64,000 nucleotides of DNA. It comes from Polaromonas sp. SP1 (GTDB lineage: Bacteria; Pseudomonadota; Gammaproteobacteria; Burkholderiales; Burkholderiaceae_C). Numbering within the stretch: the stretch's first letter is position 1; each line of letters begins with the position of its first letter. The DNA lies in contig NZ_CP031013.1 of assembly GCF_003711205.1 (NCBI RefSeq), forward strand, positions 4,196,501 to 4,260,500, in the 5' to 3' direction. The translations under genes were made by a program, and so were the position numbers. Shown here piece by piece: positions 45,854 to 55,669 of the stretch. Below the pieces are notes generated by a model. That model ran no database searches. It saw only the letters and a list, made by a program, of their open reading frames with translations, and was not told the DNA's origin.

Positions 45854-46549
45854 TCAGCGCGGGAACAAATCACACAGCTCGGTCAGCGTGGCCACCGTCT
45901 CGTGCGGCACGGCCGGGTGGGCCCACAGCTGATCGGAGCGGTTCACCCACACCGTCTGCATGCCGCAGTTGAGCGCGCCCAGCACATCGAGCGTCGCATC
46001 GTCGCCCACATGCAGCACTTCGGTGGGCAGCACGTCCACCGCACCGGCGGCCGCATGAAAGATGCGCGGGTCCGGCTTGCCCACACCGAACTGCTGGGCG
46101 CTGATGTTGGCCTTGAAGTAGCTGTCGATGCCGATGCGCTTGATGTCGGCGTTGCCGTTGGACACCGCCACCAGCGGGTAGCGGCCGGACAAAAACTCCA
46201 GCGCGAACACGGCGTCTTCAAAAAGCGTGACCTTGTTGCGCGCCGCGTAAAAAACGTCGAACGCGGGCTCGGCCAGCAAGGGGTCTTCACGTGAGCGGTA
46301 AAGGGCCAGCCGGATCGCCTCGCGGCGTATCGCGCTGAGGTTGTATTTGAGTTCGGGGCGCGAGCGGGTGACGTGCTCGCGGATCTCATGCCGTGCCGCC
46401 GGGTTGGAAAACAAGGCCGCCGTCATGGGCGCGTGCCGGCTGAGCCAGTCGTCCAGTGCTTTTTCGGCCTTTTCTATGGCGGGCCAGATGGGCCACAAAG
46501 TGTCATCGAGGTCGAGCGAGATGGCTTTAATGGTAGTCAGGTCAAGCAT
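45854..46549 (-). CDS. HAD-family hydrolase
   Basis: The start at 46549 (MLDLTTIKAISLDLDDTLWP) gives 231 residues. Longer frames into the divergent hemH gene are not real. HAD motifs are visible: motif I LDLDDTLW, motif II VAVSNG, the lysine in VGKPDPRIF and motif III HVGDDATLDVLGA. It resembles small-molecule phosphatases of the HAD IA group. Its position beside hemH (33 nt between starts) is probably divergent promoter sharing and not a shared pathway. Confidence 0.87.
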   Translation of the reverse strand: MLDLTTIKAISLDLDDTLWPIWPAIEKAEKALDDWLSRHAPMTAALFSNPAARHEIREHVTRSRPELKYNLSAIRREAIRLALYRSREDPLLAEPAFDVFYAARNKVTLFEDAVFALEFLSGRYPLVAVSNGNADIKRIGIDSYFKANISAQQFGVGKPDPRIFHAAAGAVDVLPTEVLHVGDDATLDVLGALNCGMQTVWVNRSDQLWAHPAVPHETVATLTELCDLFPR

Positions 46550-46582
46550 AGGCAGGATCAATGGGATAAGCGAGAATAACCC

Positions 46583-47716
46583 ATGTCTTTTCGCTCTCGC
46601 CTCCTCACGCCTTTCAATCCTGAGCCCCCCTTCTCCCATGGCGCGCCGCCGGCCGGGCCTTCCAGTTCCCCCGCCACTGCCGTCCTGCTGTGCAACCTCG
46701 GCACACCCGACGAGCCCACGGCGCCGGCCCTGCGCCGCTACCTCGCCGAATTCCTGAGCGACCCGCGTGTGGTCGAGATTCCCAAGCCGCTGTGGTGGCT
46801 GATCCTGCACGGCATCATCCTGCGCGTGCGGCCCAAAAAGTCGGCCGCCAAATACGCCAGCATCTGGATGAAGGAAGGCTCGCCGCTGCGGGTCTGGACG
46901 CAAAAGCAGGCGGTGATGCTCAAGGGCTACCTGGCGGTGCGCGGCCAGCCAGTGGAGGTCCGCTACGCCATGCGCTACGGCAACCCGTCCATCGCCTCCC
47001 AGCTCGACCAGCTCAAGGCCGACGGCGTGACGCGGGTGCTCATCCTGCCGGCCTACCCGCAATACAGCGGCACCACCACCGCCAGCGTGTTTGACGCGGT
47101 GTACACCTGGGCCGCGCGCATCCGCCGCATCCCCGAGTTCCGCTTCGTCAACCACTACCACGACCATGCCGGCTACATCGCCGCGCTGGCAGCGCGCGTG
47201 CGCGAGCACTGGCGCACGCAGGGCCGCGCGGAGCAGCTGGTCATGAGCTTTCACGGCGTGCCTGAACGCACGCTCAAACTCGGCGACCCCTACCACTGCG
47301 AGTGCTACAAGACCGCCCGCCTGCTGGCCAACCAGTTGGGCCTGGAGCCCACGCACTACAAGGTGACCTTCCAGTCGCGCTTCGGCAAGGCCAAATGGCT
47401 GGAACCCTACACCGAGCCCACGCTGGTGGCCATGGCCCAGGCCGGCGTGAAGAAAGTCGACGTGATCTGCCCGGGCTTTACCGGCGACTGCCTGGAAACG
47501 CTGGAAGAAATCAGCATGGAAGCGCGTGAGGCTTTCCTGCATGCGGGCGGCGCGGAGTTCCGCTACATCCCCTGCCTGAACGACAGCCACGAATGGATCG
47601 CCGGGCTGGCCGATGTGGCGCAGCAGCACCTGGCGGGCTGGCCTGCGGAGCAGGCCGACGCCAAGGCGCTGGCGGCATCGCGTGAACGGGCTATTGCCCT
47701 GGGCGCCACACGATAA
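46583..47716 (+). CDS. hemH: Ferrochelatase
   Basis: HemH inserts ferrous iron into protoporphyrin IX, the last step of haem synthesis. The 377-residue protein has [13 protein letters not shown] at the N-terminus, the signature [20 protein letters not shown] with the catalytic histidine, and [20 protein letters not shown] near the C-terminus. About 30 extra N-terminal residues are Pro/Ser-rich. Haem is needed by the cytochrome c encoded elsewhere in the window. Confidence 0.96.
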   Translation: MSFRSRLLTPFNPEPPFSHGAPPAGPSSSPATAVLLCNLGTPDEPTAPALRRYLAEFLSDPRVVEIPKPLWWLILHGIILRVRPKKSAAKYASIWMKEGSPLRVWTQKQAVMLKGYLAVRGQPVEVRYAMRYGNPSIASQLDQLKADGVTRVLILPAYPQYSGTTTASVFDAVYTWAARIRRIPEFRFVNHYHDHAGYIAALAARVREHWRTQGRAEQLVMSFHGVPERTLKLGDPYHCECYKTARLLANQLGLEPTHYKVTFQSRFGKAKWLEPYTEPTLVAMAQAGVKKVDVICPGFTGDCLETLEEISMEAREAFLHAGGAEFRYIPCLNDSHEWIAGLADVAQQHLAGWPAEQADAKALAASRERAIALGATR

Positions 47717-47737
47717 GAGAAAGAGAAGCGCGGCGGG

Positions 47738-48730
47738 TCAAGCTTTCAGCTTGAGCAACTGCACCATCAACTGCGTCGTCTTCGAGTCAAAGTCAATGAA
47801 GTTGGCCAGGTCCGGCCCTGACAGCCAGGACTGCTCCCAGTAAGCTTGCTTGAGGGTCTTCTTCCACAGCTCATACGCCAGCGACGCCTTCACCGCCTCC
47901 ACCATCTCGGCCTGGCGCGCGGCCGGCACGCCCTGGCCGGTGAACACGGCGCGCCAGCTAGTGATGTCCACGTCCACGCCCTGCTCCCGCACCGAGCGCA
48001 CGCCGTAAGCCGTCTTCTTGGCCGCCACGCCCACGGCGCGCAGCTTGCCGCTGGCCAGTTCCGCGCTGAAGGTGCTGTAACCCGCAATGCCGATAGCCGC
48101 CTTGCCGCCGGTCACGGCATCCACCAGCTCAAAGTTGCGCGTAAAGGGCAGGTAGACCGCGTCTTCAGGGCGGTTGCCGGCCGCCTTGGCCAGCAGGCCG
48201 GCGAAGACGTGGTCTGCGCCGCCCACCGCACCGATGGCCATCGGCATCAGCTTGGGGTTGCCGCGCAGGCGCTCGACCAGCTCGTTGATGGTCTTGATGG
48301 GGGATGCGGCCGCCACCACCACAACCGGGTAGTCGCTGACCAGCCGCGCCACGGGCTTGACCCTGGTGAGGTCGACGGCAGGCTTTTGAAGCGCCAGCGA
48401 ACCGACCAGGTTGCTGTCGCCCATGAAGAAGGTCGTGGGGTCGGCGTTGTACTTCTGCACATACCAGGCCAGGCCGGCGGTGCCGCCTGCGCCTTCCTTG
48501 TTTTCGTACTCGATCTCGTCGGCCAGGCCCTGGCCCACCAGGGCATCGCCCAGCGCGCGGCCGGCTTCATCGAGTGCGGTGCGCGTCATGGCGGGGATCA
48601 CGATGCGCAGCTTGGGCGCGAGTTTTTTGGGCGCGGGCTGGGCCCAGGCCGGTGCGGCCATGCCGCCCAGTGTGGCCACACCCAGGCCGGCGAATCCGCC
48701 GAGAAGCTTGCGTCGCTGGATAGTCGGCAT
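47738..48730 (-). CDS. Extra Bug/TctC-family binding protein at the end of the tct cluster
   Basis: The 330-residue protein has a twin-arginine-like leader (QRRKLLGGFAGLGVATLGGMAAPAWAQ) and a Bug-type two-lobe body (KLRIVIPAMTRTALDEAGRALG; FFMGDSNLVGSL). Its ligand-loop residues differ from the usual PFPAGGGTD form of TctC at 50.9 kb, so a different ligand is likely. It is 115 nt downstream of tctA and on the same strand. It may be a second specificity subunit for TctAB. Confidence 0.85.
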   Translation of the reverse strand: MPTIQRRKLLGGFAGLGVATLGGMAAPAWAQPAPKKLAPKLRIVIPAMTRTALDEAGRALGDALVGQGLADEIEYENKEGAGGTAGLAWYVQKYNADPTTFFMGDSNLVGSLALQKPAVDLTRVKPVARLVSDYPVVVVAAASPIKTINELVERLRGNPKLMPMAIGAVGGADHVFAGLLAKAAGNRPEDAVYLPFTRNFELVDAVTGGKAAIGIAGYSTFSAELASGKLRAVGVAAKKTAYGVRSVREQGVDVDITSWRAVFTGQGVPAARQAEMVEAVKASLAYELWKKTLKQAYWEQSWLSGPDLANFIDFDSKTTQLMVQLLKLKA

Positions 48731-48845
48731 GATTTCCCTCCTGCCTCATGGTTTTGTGCTTTTCAGGGACTGGATCGTTTATTCATCCAGTCCCTGCCCG
48801 TGCGGGGGAGCAGCATTTTCCATGCCATCGATACGGGCTCCGCGA

Positions 48846-50348
48846 TCAGCCCGCCGTTTTTCTGGCCGTGAAGAACTTCACCAGGCGCGGCAGCACCAGC
48901 ACCGCCACCACGATCACGACCAGCGTGATCGACATCGGCCGCTGCAGGAACACCATCGCGCTGCCCTCGCCGATGGACACCGCATTGCGCAGTTGCGCTT
49001 CGGCCAGCGGGCCGAGGATCATGCCGACCACCACCGGGGCCGTCGGGAAATCAAAGCGGCGCATCAACACGCCGAGCAGGCCGATGCCGTAGAGCAGGAA
49101 CAGGTCAAACGCACTTTGGCGCATGCCGTAGGCGCCTACCGTCGCGAAGATCAAAATGCCCGCATACAGCTGCGGCTTCGGGATCTTCAGCAGCTTGACC
49201 CACAGGCCCACCATCGGCAGGTTCAGCACCAGCAGCATCACGTTGCCGATGTAGAGCGAGGCAATCAGCGCCCACACCAGCGCGGCGGAGGTGGTGAACA
49301 GCTGCGGCCCGGGCTGGATGCCGTAGTTCTGGAAGGCGCCCAGCAAAATCGCGGTGGTGTTGGAAGTCGGGATGCCCAGTGTGAGCAGCGGAATCAGCGC
49401 CGCCGTCACGGTGGCGTTGTTGGCGGCCTCAGGCCCGGCCACGCCTTCGATGGCGCCCTTGGTGCCGAACTCGGCCTTGATGTCGGGGCTGGCCAGTTTC
49501 TTTTCGGTCGCGTAGCTCAGGAAGGTCGGGATCTCGGTGCCGCCGGCCGGGATGCAGCCGAAGGGCGTGCCGATGGCGGTGCCGCGCAGCCAGGCGGGGA
49601 TCGAGCGCTTCCAGTCCGCCCGGGTCATGTGCACGCGGCTGAGCTTGTTCTGGTCTTCCACCGTTTTGCCCTCGTAGAGCACGGCGTACAGCACTTCAGC
49701 CACCGCAAAGAGGCCGACGGCCACCAGCACGATTTCAATCCCGTCGAGCAGTTCCGGAATGCCGCCGGTGTAGCGGCCCTGGCCCGAGATCTGGTCCAGG
49801 CCCACGCAACCGGCGGCCAGGCCGACCAGCAGCGCCGTCATGCCGCGCAGCGTGCTTTTGCCCAGCACCGCGCTCACCGTGGTAAAGGCCAGCAGCATCA
49901 GCAGGAAATATTCCGGCGGGCCGAGCTTGACGGCGAACTCCGCGACAAAGGGCGCAAACAGCGTGACGATCACGGTGGCGATGGTGCCCGCCACAAACGA
50001 GCCGATGGCCGCCGTGGCCAGCGCCGCGCCGGCGCGCCCGCTCTTGGCCATCTTGTTGCCTTCCATCGCGGTGACCATGCTGGCCGTCTCGCCGGGCGTG
50101 TTCAACAGGATGGAGGTGGTTGAGCCGCCGTACATGGCGCCGTAGTAAATGCCCGAGAAAAAAATCATCGAGGCCGTGATGTCGACCTTGGCGGTGATGG
50201 GCAGCAGCATGGCCACCGCTACCGCCGGGCCTATGCCGGGCAGCACGCCCACGGCCGTGCCGAGGGCGCAGCCGACCAGACACCAGATCAGGTTGGCTGG
50301 GGTGATGGCTGTGGCGAAACCCGCCATGAGGGCATTAAAAATGTCCAT
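48846..50348 (-). CDS. tctA: Tripartite tricarboxylate transporter, large membrane subunit
   Basis: TctA is the 12-helix transport subunit of the tripartite tricarboxylate transporters. The 500-residue protein carries [19 protein letters not shown] and [22 protein letters not shown], both hallmark TctA stretches (shown in part), and the internal repeat [19 protein letters not shown]. It starts 1 nt after the tctB stop. With TctB and TctC it forms a proton- or sodium-coupled uptake system for citrate or a similar carboxylate. Confidence 0.95.
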   Translation of the reverse strand: MDIFNALMAGFATAITPANLIWCLVGCALGTAVGVLPGIGPAVAVAMLLPITAKVDITASMIFFSGIYYGAMYGGSTTSILLNTPGETASMVTAMEGNKMAKSGRAGAALATAAIGSFVAGTIATVIVTLFAPFVAEFAVKLGPPEYFLLMLLAFTTVSAVLGKSTLRGMTALLVGLAAGCVGLDQISGQGRYTGGIPELLDGIEIVLVAVGLFAVAEVLYAVLYEGKTVEDQNKLSRVHMTRADWKRSIPAWLRGTAIGTPFGCIPAGGTEIPTFLSYATEKKLASPDIKAEFGTKGAIEGVAGPEAANNATVTAALIPLLTLGIPTSNTTAILLGAFQNYGIQPGPQLFTTSAALVWALIASLYIGNVMLLVLNLPMVGLWVKLLKIPKPQLYAGILIFATVGAYGMRQSAFDLFLLYGIGLLGVLMRRFDFPTAPVVVGMILGPLAEAQLRNAVSIGEGSAMVFLQRPMSITLVVIVVAVLVLPRLVKFFTARKTAG

Positions 50349-50349
50349 G

Positions 50350-50868
50350 TCAGATCCACCCCGTTGATGTCAGGCCCGGCAGGTTGATCGCCAGGAATTT
50401 GGTGAACATCCAGAACACGGGCGCCGCAATCGCCAGGCCCACCAGGAAGTCGGTGACCCAGGTGCGCGGCGCATTGACAGCCGTCTGGCCGCCCGCGCGG
50501 CGCAGGCCTTGCACCGCCAGCAGGTAGCACAGCGTGCAGCTCAGGATGAAGCCCAGGGTGGTGATCAGCGCCGCATTGAGCAGCAGGCCCGCCGACACCC
50601 AGACAAAGCCCGGCCAATAGGCCTGGGCTGCACCGGGTGGCGGGTCCAGCTCGCGAAAACCGCCGCTTTGCGCCTCCCAGATGATCCAGGCGCCGCAAAT
50701 GGTGAGCCCTACAGACACCAGCCAGGGCAGGAAGTTGGGCCCGACGCCGCCATAGCCAGCTTCAGACGAAATGCCGATGGCGCCGAAGCCGAGCGCCAGG
50801 CCGGTCAGCAGCACGCCGGCGCCGACCAGGGTTTGCGGCCAGACGGCCGGGGGATTTGAAGTTGTCAT
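50350..50868 (-). CDS. tctB: Tripartite tricarboxylate transporter, small membrane subunit
   Basis: The start at 50868 (MTTSNPPAVWPQTLVGAGVL) gives 172 residues with four hydrophobic segments, normal for TctB. The longer frame to 51012 has no support. Sequence conservation in TctB is low, so identity rests on size, membrane topology and position between tctC and tctA. Confidence 0.9.
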   Translation of the reverse strand: MTTSNPPAVWPQTLVGAGVLLTGLALGFGAIGISSEAGYGGVGPNFLPWLVSVGLTICGAWIIWEAQSGGFRELDPPPGAAQAYWPGFVWVSAGLLLNAALITTLGFILSCTLCYLLAVQGLRRAGGQTAVNAPRTWVTDFLVGLAIAAPVFWMFTKFLAINLPGLTSTGWI

Positions 50869-50944
50869 TGTTTTGATTCCCGTAAGGCTTGGGACAACGT
50901 GGGGCGGCCCGGCGAAAGCGCTCGGGCCCGGGTCGGTCCACGGC

Positions 50945-51904
50945 TCAGACCATGCCGGACTTGACCATGGTGGCGCGCAGCGCGGCAAAGTCGTCGTCGA
51001 CGAATTTGGCAAACGCGTCGCCCGACAGCACGGCGGGCGTCCAGTCGTTCTTCTTGACGGCCTCGGCCCAGGCCGGCGACTTGAGCGCCGCCAGCACCAT
51101 GTCGGTCAGGGCCTTGCGCTGCTCGGCCGTGATGCCGGGCGCGCCGTACACGCCGCGCCAGTTGCCGATTTCAACGTCGATGCCCTGCTCCTTGAGCGTG
51201 GGCACATCCACGCCCTCCAGGCGTTTGCCCGACGTGACGGCGATGGCGCGCATCTTGCCGGCCTTGATGTATTCGGCGAACTCGCTGTAGCCGCTGCCGC
51301 CCACCGAGACGTTGCCGCCCAGGATGGCCGCCGTGGCCTCACCGCCGCCGCGAAAGGCGACGTAGTTGATCTTGGACGGGTCGGCGCCGACCTTCTGCGC
51401 GATCATGGCCGCCGCGATGTGCTCGGTGGAGCCGCGCGAGCCGCCGCCCCACTTCACGCTGCCGGGGTCTTTCTTGAGCTGCTCGACCACGTCCTTCATG
51501 GTCTTGAAGGGCGAATTGGCGGGCAGCACAAAGACGTTGTATTCGCTCGAGAGCCGGGCGATCGGCGTGGCCTGCGACAGGCTGACCGGCGGCTTGCCGG
51601 TGATCAGGCCGCCCAGCATCACGGCGCCCATCACCATCAGCGCATTGGGGTCGCCCTTGGAGCCGTTGACGAACTGGGCCAGGCCCAGCGCGCCGGCGGC
51701 GCCGCCCTTGTTGTCGTAGGTCACGGTGTCGGCCACCTTGGCGTCCGTCAGCGCCTTGCCCAGCGCGCGGCCGGTGGTGTCCCAGCCGCCGCCGGGGTTG
51801 GCCGGGATCATCATTTTGACGTTGGCGGCCGCAAAGGCCGACAGGGGAAAGGCACCGGTTGCGGCCAGGGCCGCCATGGATTTGAGGAAGGTATCGCGAC
51901 GCAT
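50945..51904 (-). CDS. tctC: Tripartite tricarboxylate transporter substrate-binding protein
   Basis: The start at 51904 (MRRDTFLKSMAALAATGAFPLSAFA) has AGGAGA just upstream and gives 319 residues. After the signal peptide comes VKMMIPANPGGGWDTTGRALGKAL, the TctC ligand loop, then TYDNKGGAAGALGLAQFV. TctC binds the carboxylate in the periplasm and delivers it to TctAB. It is the first gene of the tctCBA unit and faces the divergent tctDE regulators, the layout known from Salmonella tctI. Confidence 0.95.
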   Translation of the reverse strand: MRRDTFLKSMAALAATGAFPLSAFAAANVKMMIPANPGGGWDTTGRALGKALTDAKVADTVTYDNKGGAAGALGLAQFVNGSKGDPNALMVMGAVMLGGLITGKPPVSLSQATPIARLSSEYNVFVLPANSPFKTMKDVVEQLKKDPGSVKWGGGSRGSTEHIAAAMIAQKVGADPSKINYVAFRGGGEATAAILGGNVSVGGSGYSEFAEYIKAGKMRAIAVTSGKRLEGVDVPTLKEQGIDVEIGNWRGVYGAPGITAEQRKALTDMVLAALKSPAWAEAVKKNDWTPAVLSGDAFAKFVDDDFAALRATMVKSGMV

Positions 51905-52122
51905 GAAGATGTCTCCTGTTGGAATACGCGCATGGCAGGCGCATGGGCGCTTGGGGCTGATAACCTGCCTATCATGCACCCGCTGCCTGTCAAACGGCTG
52001 TCCGGCCGGACTGGGGAAAGTGCTAATGTCTGGGCCTCCTGACGCCTTCCTTGCCCGCACCCTTGTTGCATCCTTGCTGCATCCTTACCAACGTCTGTTA
52101 ACACTGCGTTGCAAACCCTCAC

Positions 52123-52833
52123 ATGACACCCGCCGTGAAGCTGCTGCTGATAGAAGACGACGCCTCGATGCAGGCGGCGCTGCAGCGCGCGCTGGGCCGG
52201 CGCGGCATGGAGGTGGTTGTCTGCGCCGACGGGCGCCAGGCGCTGGCGCAATGGACGGCCACGCAGCCGGACGTGGTGGTGCTGGACCTGACGCTGCCCG
52301 GCCTGGACGGCCTGCAGGTGCTGGAGCAGGCGCGCGGCCAGGGCCTGACCACGCCGGTGCTCATCCTCACCGCCCGCGGCACCGTGGGCGACCGCATCAT
52401 CGGCCTGAACACCGGCGCCGACGACTACCTGCCCAAACCCTTCGACCTGGACGAGCTGGAGGCCCGGCTGCGCGCCCTGAGCCGCCGCCGCCCGGCGCCG
52501 GGAACAGGTACAGGGACAGGCACCGAATCGGGCTCCAGCCCAATAACCGTAGGGAGTTTGCGCTATGAAAAAGATAGCGGCGCGATTTACCACCGCGACG
52601 AAGTGCTGGAGCTCACGCCGCGCGAGCTGACCCTGCTGCAGTCGCTGATCAGCAAGCCCGGCCACGCGGTGTCCAAAGAGCGGCTGTTCGAACTGGTGTT
52701 TCCCGGCGAGGTTGACGTGCAATATGAAGCGGTGGAAGTGGTGGTCTACCGTCTGCGCAAAAAGCTGGCCCACACCGGCGTGACGCTGGTCACGCTGCGC
52801 GGTTTGGGCTACTTGCTGAAGGTGACGGCATGA
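52123..52833 (+). CDS. tctD: OmpR-type response regulator of the tct transporter
   Basis: The 236-residue protein has a receiver domain with the acidic pair LLIEDDASM, phospho-acceptor Asp in VVVLDLTLPG and Lys in LPKPFDL. A C-terminal winged-helix domain follows (YEAVEVVVYRLRKKLAHTG, LVTLRGLGYLL). The linker of residues 125-152 is unusually long and Gly/Thr-rich, and a dispersed-repeat copy encodes residues 134-152. It overlaps tctE by 4 nt. It probably activates the divergent tctCBA operon. Confidence 0.94.
   Translation: MTPAVKLLLIEDDASMQAALQRALGRRGMEVVVCADGRQALAQWTATQPDVVVLDLTLPGLDGLQVLEQARGQGLTTPVLILTARGTVGDRIIGLNTGADDYLPKPFDLDELEARLRALSRRRPAPGTGTGTGTESGSSPITVGSLRYEKDSGAIYHRDEVLELTPRELTLLQSLISKPGHAVSKERLFELVFPGEVDVQYEAVEVVVYRLRKKLAHTGVTLVTLRGLGYLLKVTA
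52524..52578 (-). repeat. Dispersed palindromic repeat, copy 10 (inside tctD)
   Basis: Read on the minus strand it is GCTATCTTTTTCATAGC, a spacer, and TTATTGGGCTGGAGCCCGAT with a perfect GGGCT-GG-AGCCC hairpin. It encodes part of the interdomain linker of TctD, in frame. Confidence 0.8.
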
Positions 52834-54341
52834 GTTCCGAGACACCGGAGACCGAATTGGGCGATCAATTTTCCGCCGGGCCGCCCCAAGGAAACGAGCC
52901 CCGGAGCATGGGGGAACGGGGCAGCGCATTACACGAAGTGAAAAGCGCGGGGGCAATATCGCTTAGGCGGTATTTATTGACCGGCATCCTGCTGCCCGTC
53001 GGCGTGCTAATCATCGTGAACACCGCCAGTCTCTACCGCCAGGCGCTCTCCGCGGTGAACACCGCGTACGACCGCACGTTGCTGGCGTCGGCCAAATCCA
53101 TCGGCGAGCAACTGGGCGTGACGGGCTACGACGAGCAATCAGAGCTGCGCGTGACCGTACCCTACGCCGCGCTGGAGGCGTTTGAGGCCGACAACCAGAG
53201 CCGGCTGTTCTACCGGGTGTCCAGCCTGGACGGCAAGATGATTTCAGGTTTTGCGCAGCTGCCTTTCTGGCGCGGCAAGATTCCCATGCGCCCGCCCTAC
53301 TCGGCGCTGGTCGACTTTTACGACGACGAGTTTCGCGAGCAGCCCGTGCGCGTGGCCGTGCTGCTGCAGCCGGTGGCCAGCTCCAACGGCCGCGCCATGG
53401 CGGTGATCCAGGTGGCCGAAACGCTGGAGCTGCGCCAGACGCTGGCGCGCAAGATCCTTTTTGACACCCTGTGGCGCCAGGCCGTGCTGCTGGCGGTGAT
53501 CGCCATGGTGGTCGTGGTCGTGGTGCAGCGCGCCACACGGCCGGTGCGCCGGCTCAGCGCTGAATTGCAGGCGCGCCACGAGGGCGACCTGACGCCGATT
53601 GCCGCCGCCGATGCACCGCGCGAACTGCTGCCGCTCATCGAGGCCACCAACCAGGTGATGGGCCGGCTGCAGCACCTGCTGGACCACCAGAAACGTTTTG
53701 TGCGCGACGCGGCGCACCAGTTGCGCACGCCGCTGGCGGTGCTCAAGGTGCAGGTGCAGTCCGCGCTGCGCGGCGACATGGACGCGCAGGGCGCGCTCGC
53801 CGAAGTCAACCAGACGGTCGACCGCGCCACCGTGCTGGCCAACCAGATGCTGGCGCTGGCCAAGGTCGAGCAATTGCGCCAGCAGGCTGACCTCAAAGCC
53901 ATCGACCTGGCGCAGATCGTGCGCGCCGTCGCGCTGGATGTCGCGCCGCTGATCGCCGACAAAGACATCGACTTCGAGATTGAAACCGTGCCGGCGCTGG
54001 TGACCTCGCACGAGTGGATGCTGGGCGAGCTCACCCGCAACCTGCTGCACAACGCCATCAAGCACACACCCGCCGGCGGCACGCTGTCGGTGCGCATCGT
54101 GCGCGACGCCAGCTACGTCGCCCTGACCGTCAGCGACAGCGGGCCGGGTATATCGGCCGAGCTGGCGGCGCGGCTGTACCAGCCGTTTTCAGCCGGCAAT
54201 GTGCGCCACGGCTCCGGCCTGGGCCTGGCCATCTGCCGCGAGATCACCGAGGCCATGCATGGCGGCATTTCGCTGGAAAACCGGGTGGTGCATGGCCGGG
54301 TCACCGGCCTGGACGCGACCGTCCGCCTGCCCGCGACGTGA
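52830..54341 (+). CDS. tctE: Sensor histidine kinase of the tct transporter
   Basis: The 503-residue kinase has an unusual N-terminal stretch of about 45 residues, then a membrane helix (YLLTGILLPVGVLIIVNTASLY), a periplasmic sensor domain, and a second helix (AVLLAVIAMVVVVVVQRATRP). HAMP and HisKA regions follow (H-box RFVRDAAHQLRTPL), then an ATPase domain with N-box LLHNAIKHTP and G-boxes DSGPGI and GSGLGLA. It forms a two-component pair with the overlapping tctD and probably senses the carboxylate taken up by TctABC. Confidence 0.94.
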   Translation: MSSETPETELGDQFSAGPPQGNEPRSMGERGSALHEVKSAGAISLRRYLLTGILLPVGVLIIVNTASLYRQALSAVNTAYDRTLLASAKSIGEQLGVTGYDEQSELRVTVPYAALEAFEADNQSRLFYRVSSLDGKMISGFAQLPFWRGKIPMRPPYSALVDFYDDEFREQPVRVAVLLQPVASSNGRAMAVIQVAETLELRQTLARKILFDTLWRQAVLLAVIAMVVVVVVQRATRPVRRLSAELQARHEGDLTPIAAADAPRELLPLIEATNQVMGRLQHLLDHQKRFVRDAAHQLRTPLAVLKVQVQSALRGDMDAQGALAEVNQTVDRATVLANQMLALAKVEQLRQQADLKAIDLAQIVRAVALDVAPLIADKDIDFEIETVPALVTSHEWMLGELTRNLLHNAIKHTPAGGTLSVRIVRDASYVALTVSDSGPGISAELAARLYQPFSAGNVRHGSGLGLAICREITEAMHGGISLENRVVHGRVTGLDATVRLPAT

Positions 54342-54395
54342 GCTTGAGGCGGCCTCCTACGCGGGGCATGACGCAGTGGGCGAAAATAAGCGTCA

Positions 54396-54806
54396 ATGGA
54401 CAAACTGGATAAATTGCGGATCGACAAATGGCTGTGGGCCGCCCGTTTCTACAAGACCCGTGCGCTGGCCGTGGAGCAAATCGACAAGGGACGCGTGCAC
54501 GTCAACGGCGTGGAAGCCAAGCCCGCACGTGAAGTCAAGGCGGGCGACACGGTGACGCTGCGGCAAGGCCCGGTGCAGCGCACGCTGACGGTGCGCGGCA
54601 TCAGCAGCCAGCGCGGCGCGGCGCCCATCGCCCAGCAGCTGTATGAAGAGACGGAAGAAAGCCTGCGCCTCAAAGCCGAGGCCGCCGAGCAGCGCCGCCT
54701 GGCCGGCGACCCGGCCGGCAGCCAGGAGCACGGCCGCCCCACCAAACGCGACCGCCGCACGCTGGACAAAGCCTGGAACAACCGCTGGAGCGCGTCGGCC
54801 GACTAG
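54396..54806 (+). CDS. hslR: S4-domain RNA-binding protein, heat-shock protein 15 type
   Basis: The 136-residue protein opens with an S4 domain (LRIDKWLWAARFYKTRALAVEQIDKG, split after RIDKWLWAARF; HVNGVEAKPAREVKAGDTV). The tail is basic and rich in Arg/Lys (RPTKRDRRTLDKAWNN). In E. coli Hsp15 binds free 50S subunits that still carry nascent-chain tRNA. It starts about 55 nt after tctE and may be read from the same transcript. A dispersed-repeat copy follows it. Confidence 0.92.
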   Translation: MDKLDKLRIDKWLWAARFYKTRALAVEQIDKGRVHVNGVEAKPAREVKAGDTVTLRQGPVQRTLTVRGISSQRGAAPIAQQLYEETEESLRLKAEAAEQRRLAGDPAGSQEHGRPTKRDRRTLDKAWNNRWSASAD

Positions 54807-54824
54807 GCGCTTCGATCCTGCATC

Positions 54825-54878
54825 GCTATCTTTTTGATAGCTATAAGCCAAGGCACGTATTAGGCTAGAGGCCGATTT
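54825..54878 (+). repeat. Dispersed palindromic repeat, copy 11 (after hslR)
   Basis: The palindrome is GCTATCTTTTTGATAGC, followed by a spacer and TATTAGGCTAGAGGCCGATTT. It is intergenic, between the convergent hslR and racemase genes. Confidence 0.75.
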
Positions 54879-54904
54879 TCCTTATAAAACCTGGGCCGCC
54901 GAAC

Positions 54905-55669
54905 CTACGCCGCCGCATAAGCCCGCTGCGCCAGCGCCCGTGCCAGCAGGGCCGCCGGGTCCACCAGGTCCAGCCCATCCATCCCCGGCACCGCGCTGAG
55001 CGCCAGCGGGATCTCGGTGCAGCCCAGCACCAGGGTTGAAAGCCCGTGCCGCGCCGCCAGGTCTTTGGCCACGCCCGCAAAGCACGCGTGCGCCAGGGCC
55101 ATGTCGCCCACTTTCACGCCGTCGTAAATGCCGCGCATCACACGCTCACGCTCGGCCGGCGAAGGAATGTGGCATTGCAGCCCGGCCTGGCGCAGCGCCT
55201 GGTCGTAAAGACCCGCGCGGTAAGTGCCTTCCGTAGCCAGCAGGCCGACCTCACGCACGCCGCGGGCGGCCAGGGTCTCGGCCACCTCACGCGCCACGTG
55301 CAGCACTTCGAGCTGCGGAAAGCGCTCCTGCAACTGGCCGTGCCAGGCATGCGCCGTGTTGCAGGCCACCGCCACGGTGGTGGCGCCCAGCGCCGCCAGC
55401 TTGCCCATGGCGTGCAGCATCGGGTCCAGCGGCTGGTGGCCGCCGGGGCCGGGCAAGCCCAGCGCGGTGCTGCGGTCGGGCACCGGCACCTGGGCCAGCC
55501 AGTGCTCGGGAAACGCCTGGTCAGATACGGGAATCTGCAGCGAGCGCATGTGGTCCGCACAGGCCTGGACAAACAGCCGCGCAAAGTCGGCGCCGGCCGC
55601 CGGGCCCATGCCGCCCAGGATGCCGACGACGCGGGTCCTGTGCAGGCCCTGCCTTTCAGTGCTGCTCAT
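54905..55669 (-). CDS. Aspartate/glutamate racemase family protein
   Basis: The start at 55669 (MSSTERQGLHRTRVVGILGG) gives 254 residues. The fold is shown by VVGILGGMGPAAGADF, with the first catalytic cysteine in VAVACNTAHAWHGQL and the second in VLGCTEIPLALS. It racemises aspartate or glutamate, but unlike murI at 20.6 kb it belongs to the YgeA/RacX-type branch (residue pattern GGMGP), so the role is probably D-amino-acid metabolism. The neighbours are an amino-acid binding protein and a DadA-like enzyme. Confidence 0.9.
   Translation of the reverse strand: MSSTERQGLHRTRVVGILGGMGPAAGADFARLFVQACADHMRSLQIPVSDQAFPEHWLAQVPVPDRSTALGLPGPGGHQPLDPMLHAMGKLAALGATTVAVACNTAHAWHGQLQERFPQLEVLHVAREVAETLAARGVREVGLLATEGTYRAGLYDQALRQAGLQCHIPSPAERERVMRGIYDGVKVGDMALAHACFAGVAKDLAARHGLSTLVLGCTEIPLALSAVPGMDGLDLVDPAALLARALAQRAYAAA

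Noticed and set aside
46550..47629. N-terminal extension of the HAD hydrolase to 591 residues
   Set aside because: The extension is antisense to hemH and has no domain. The HAD motif I begins 10 residues after the ATG at 46549.
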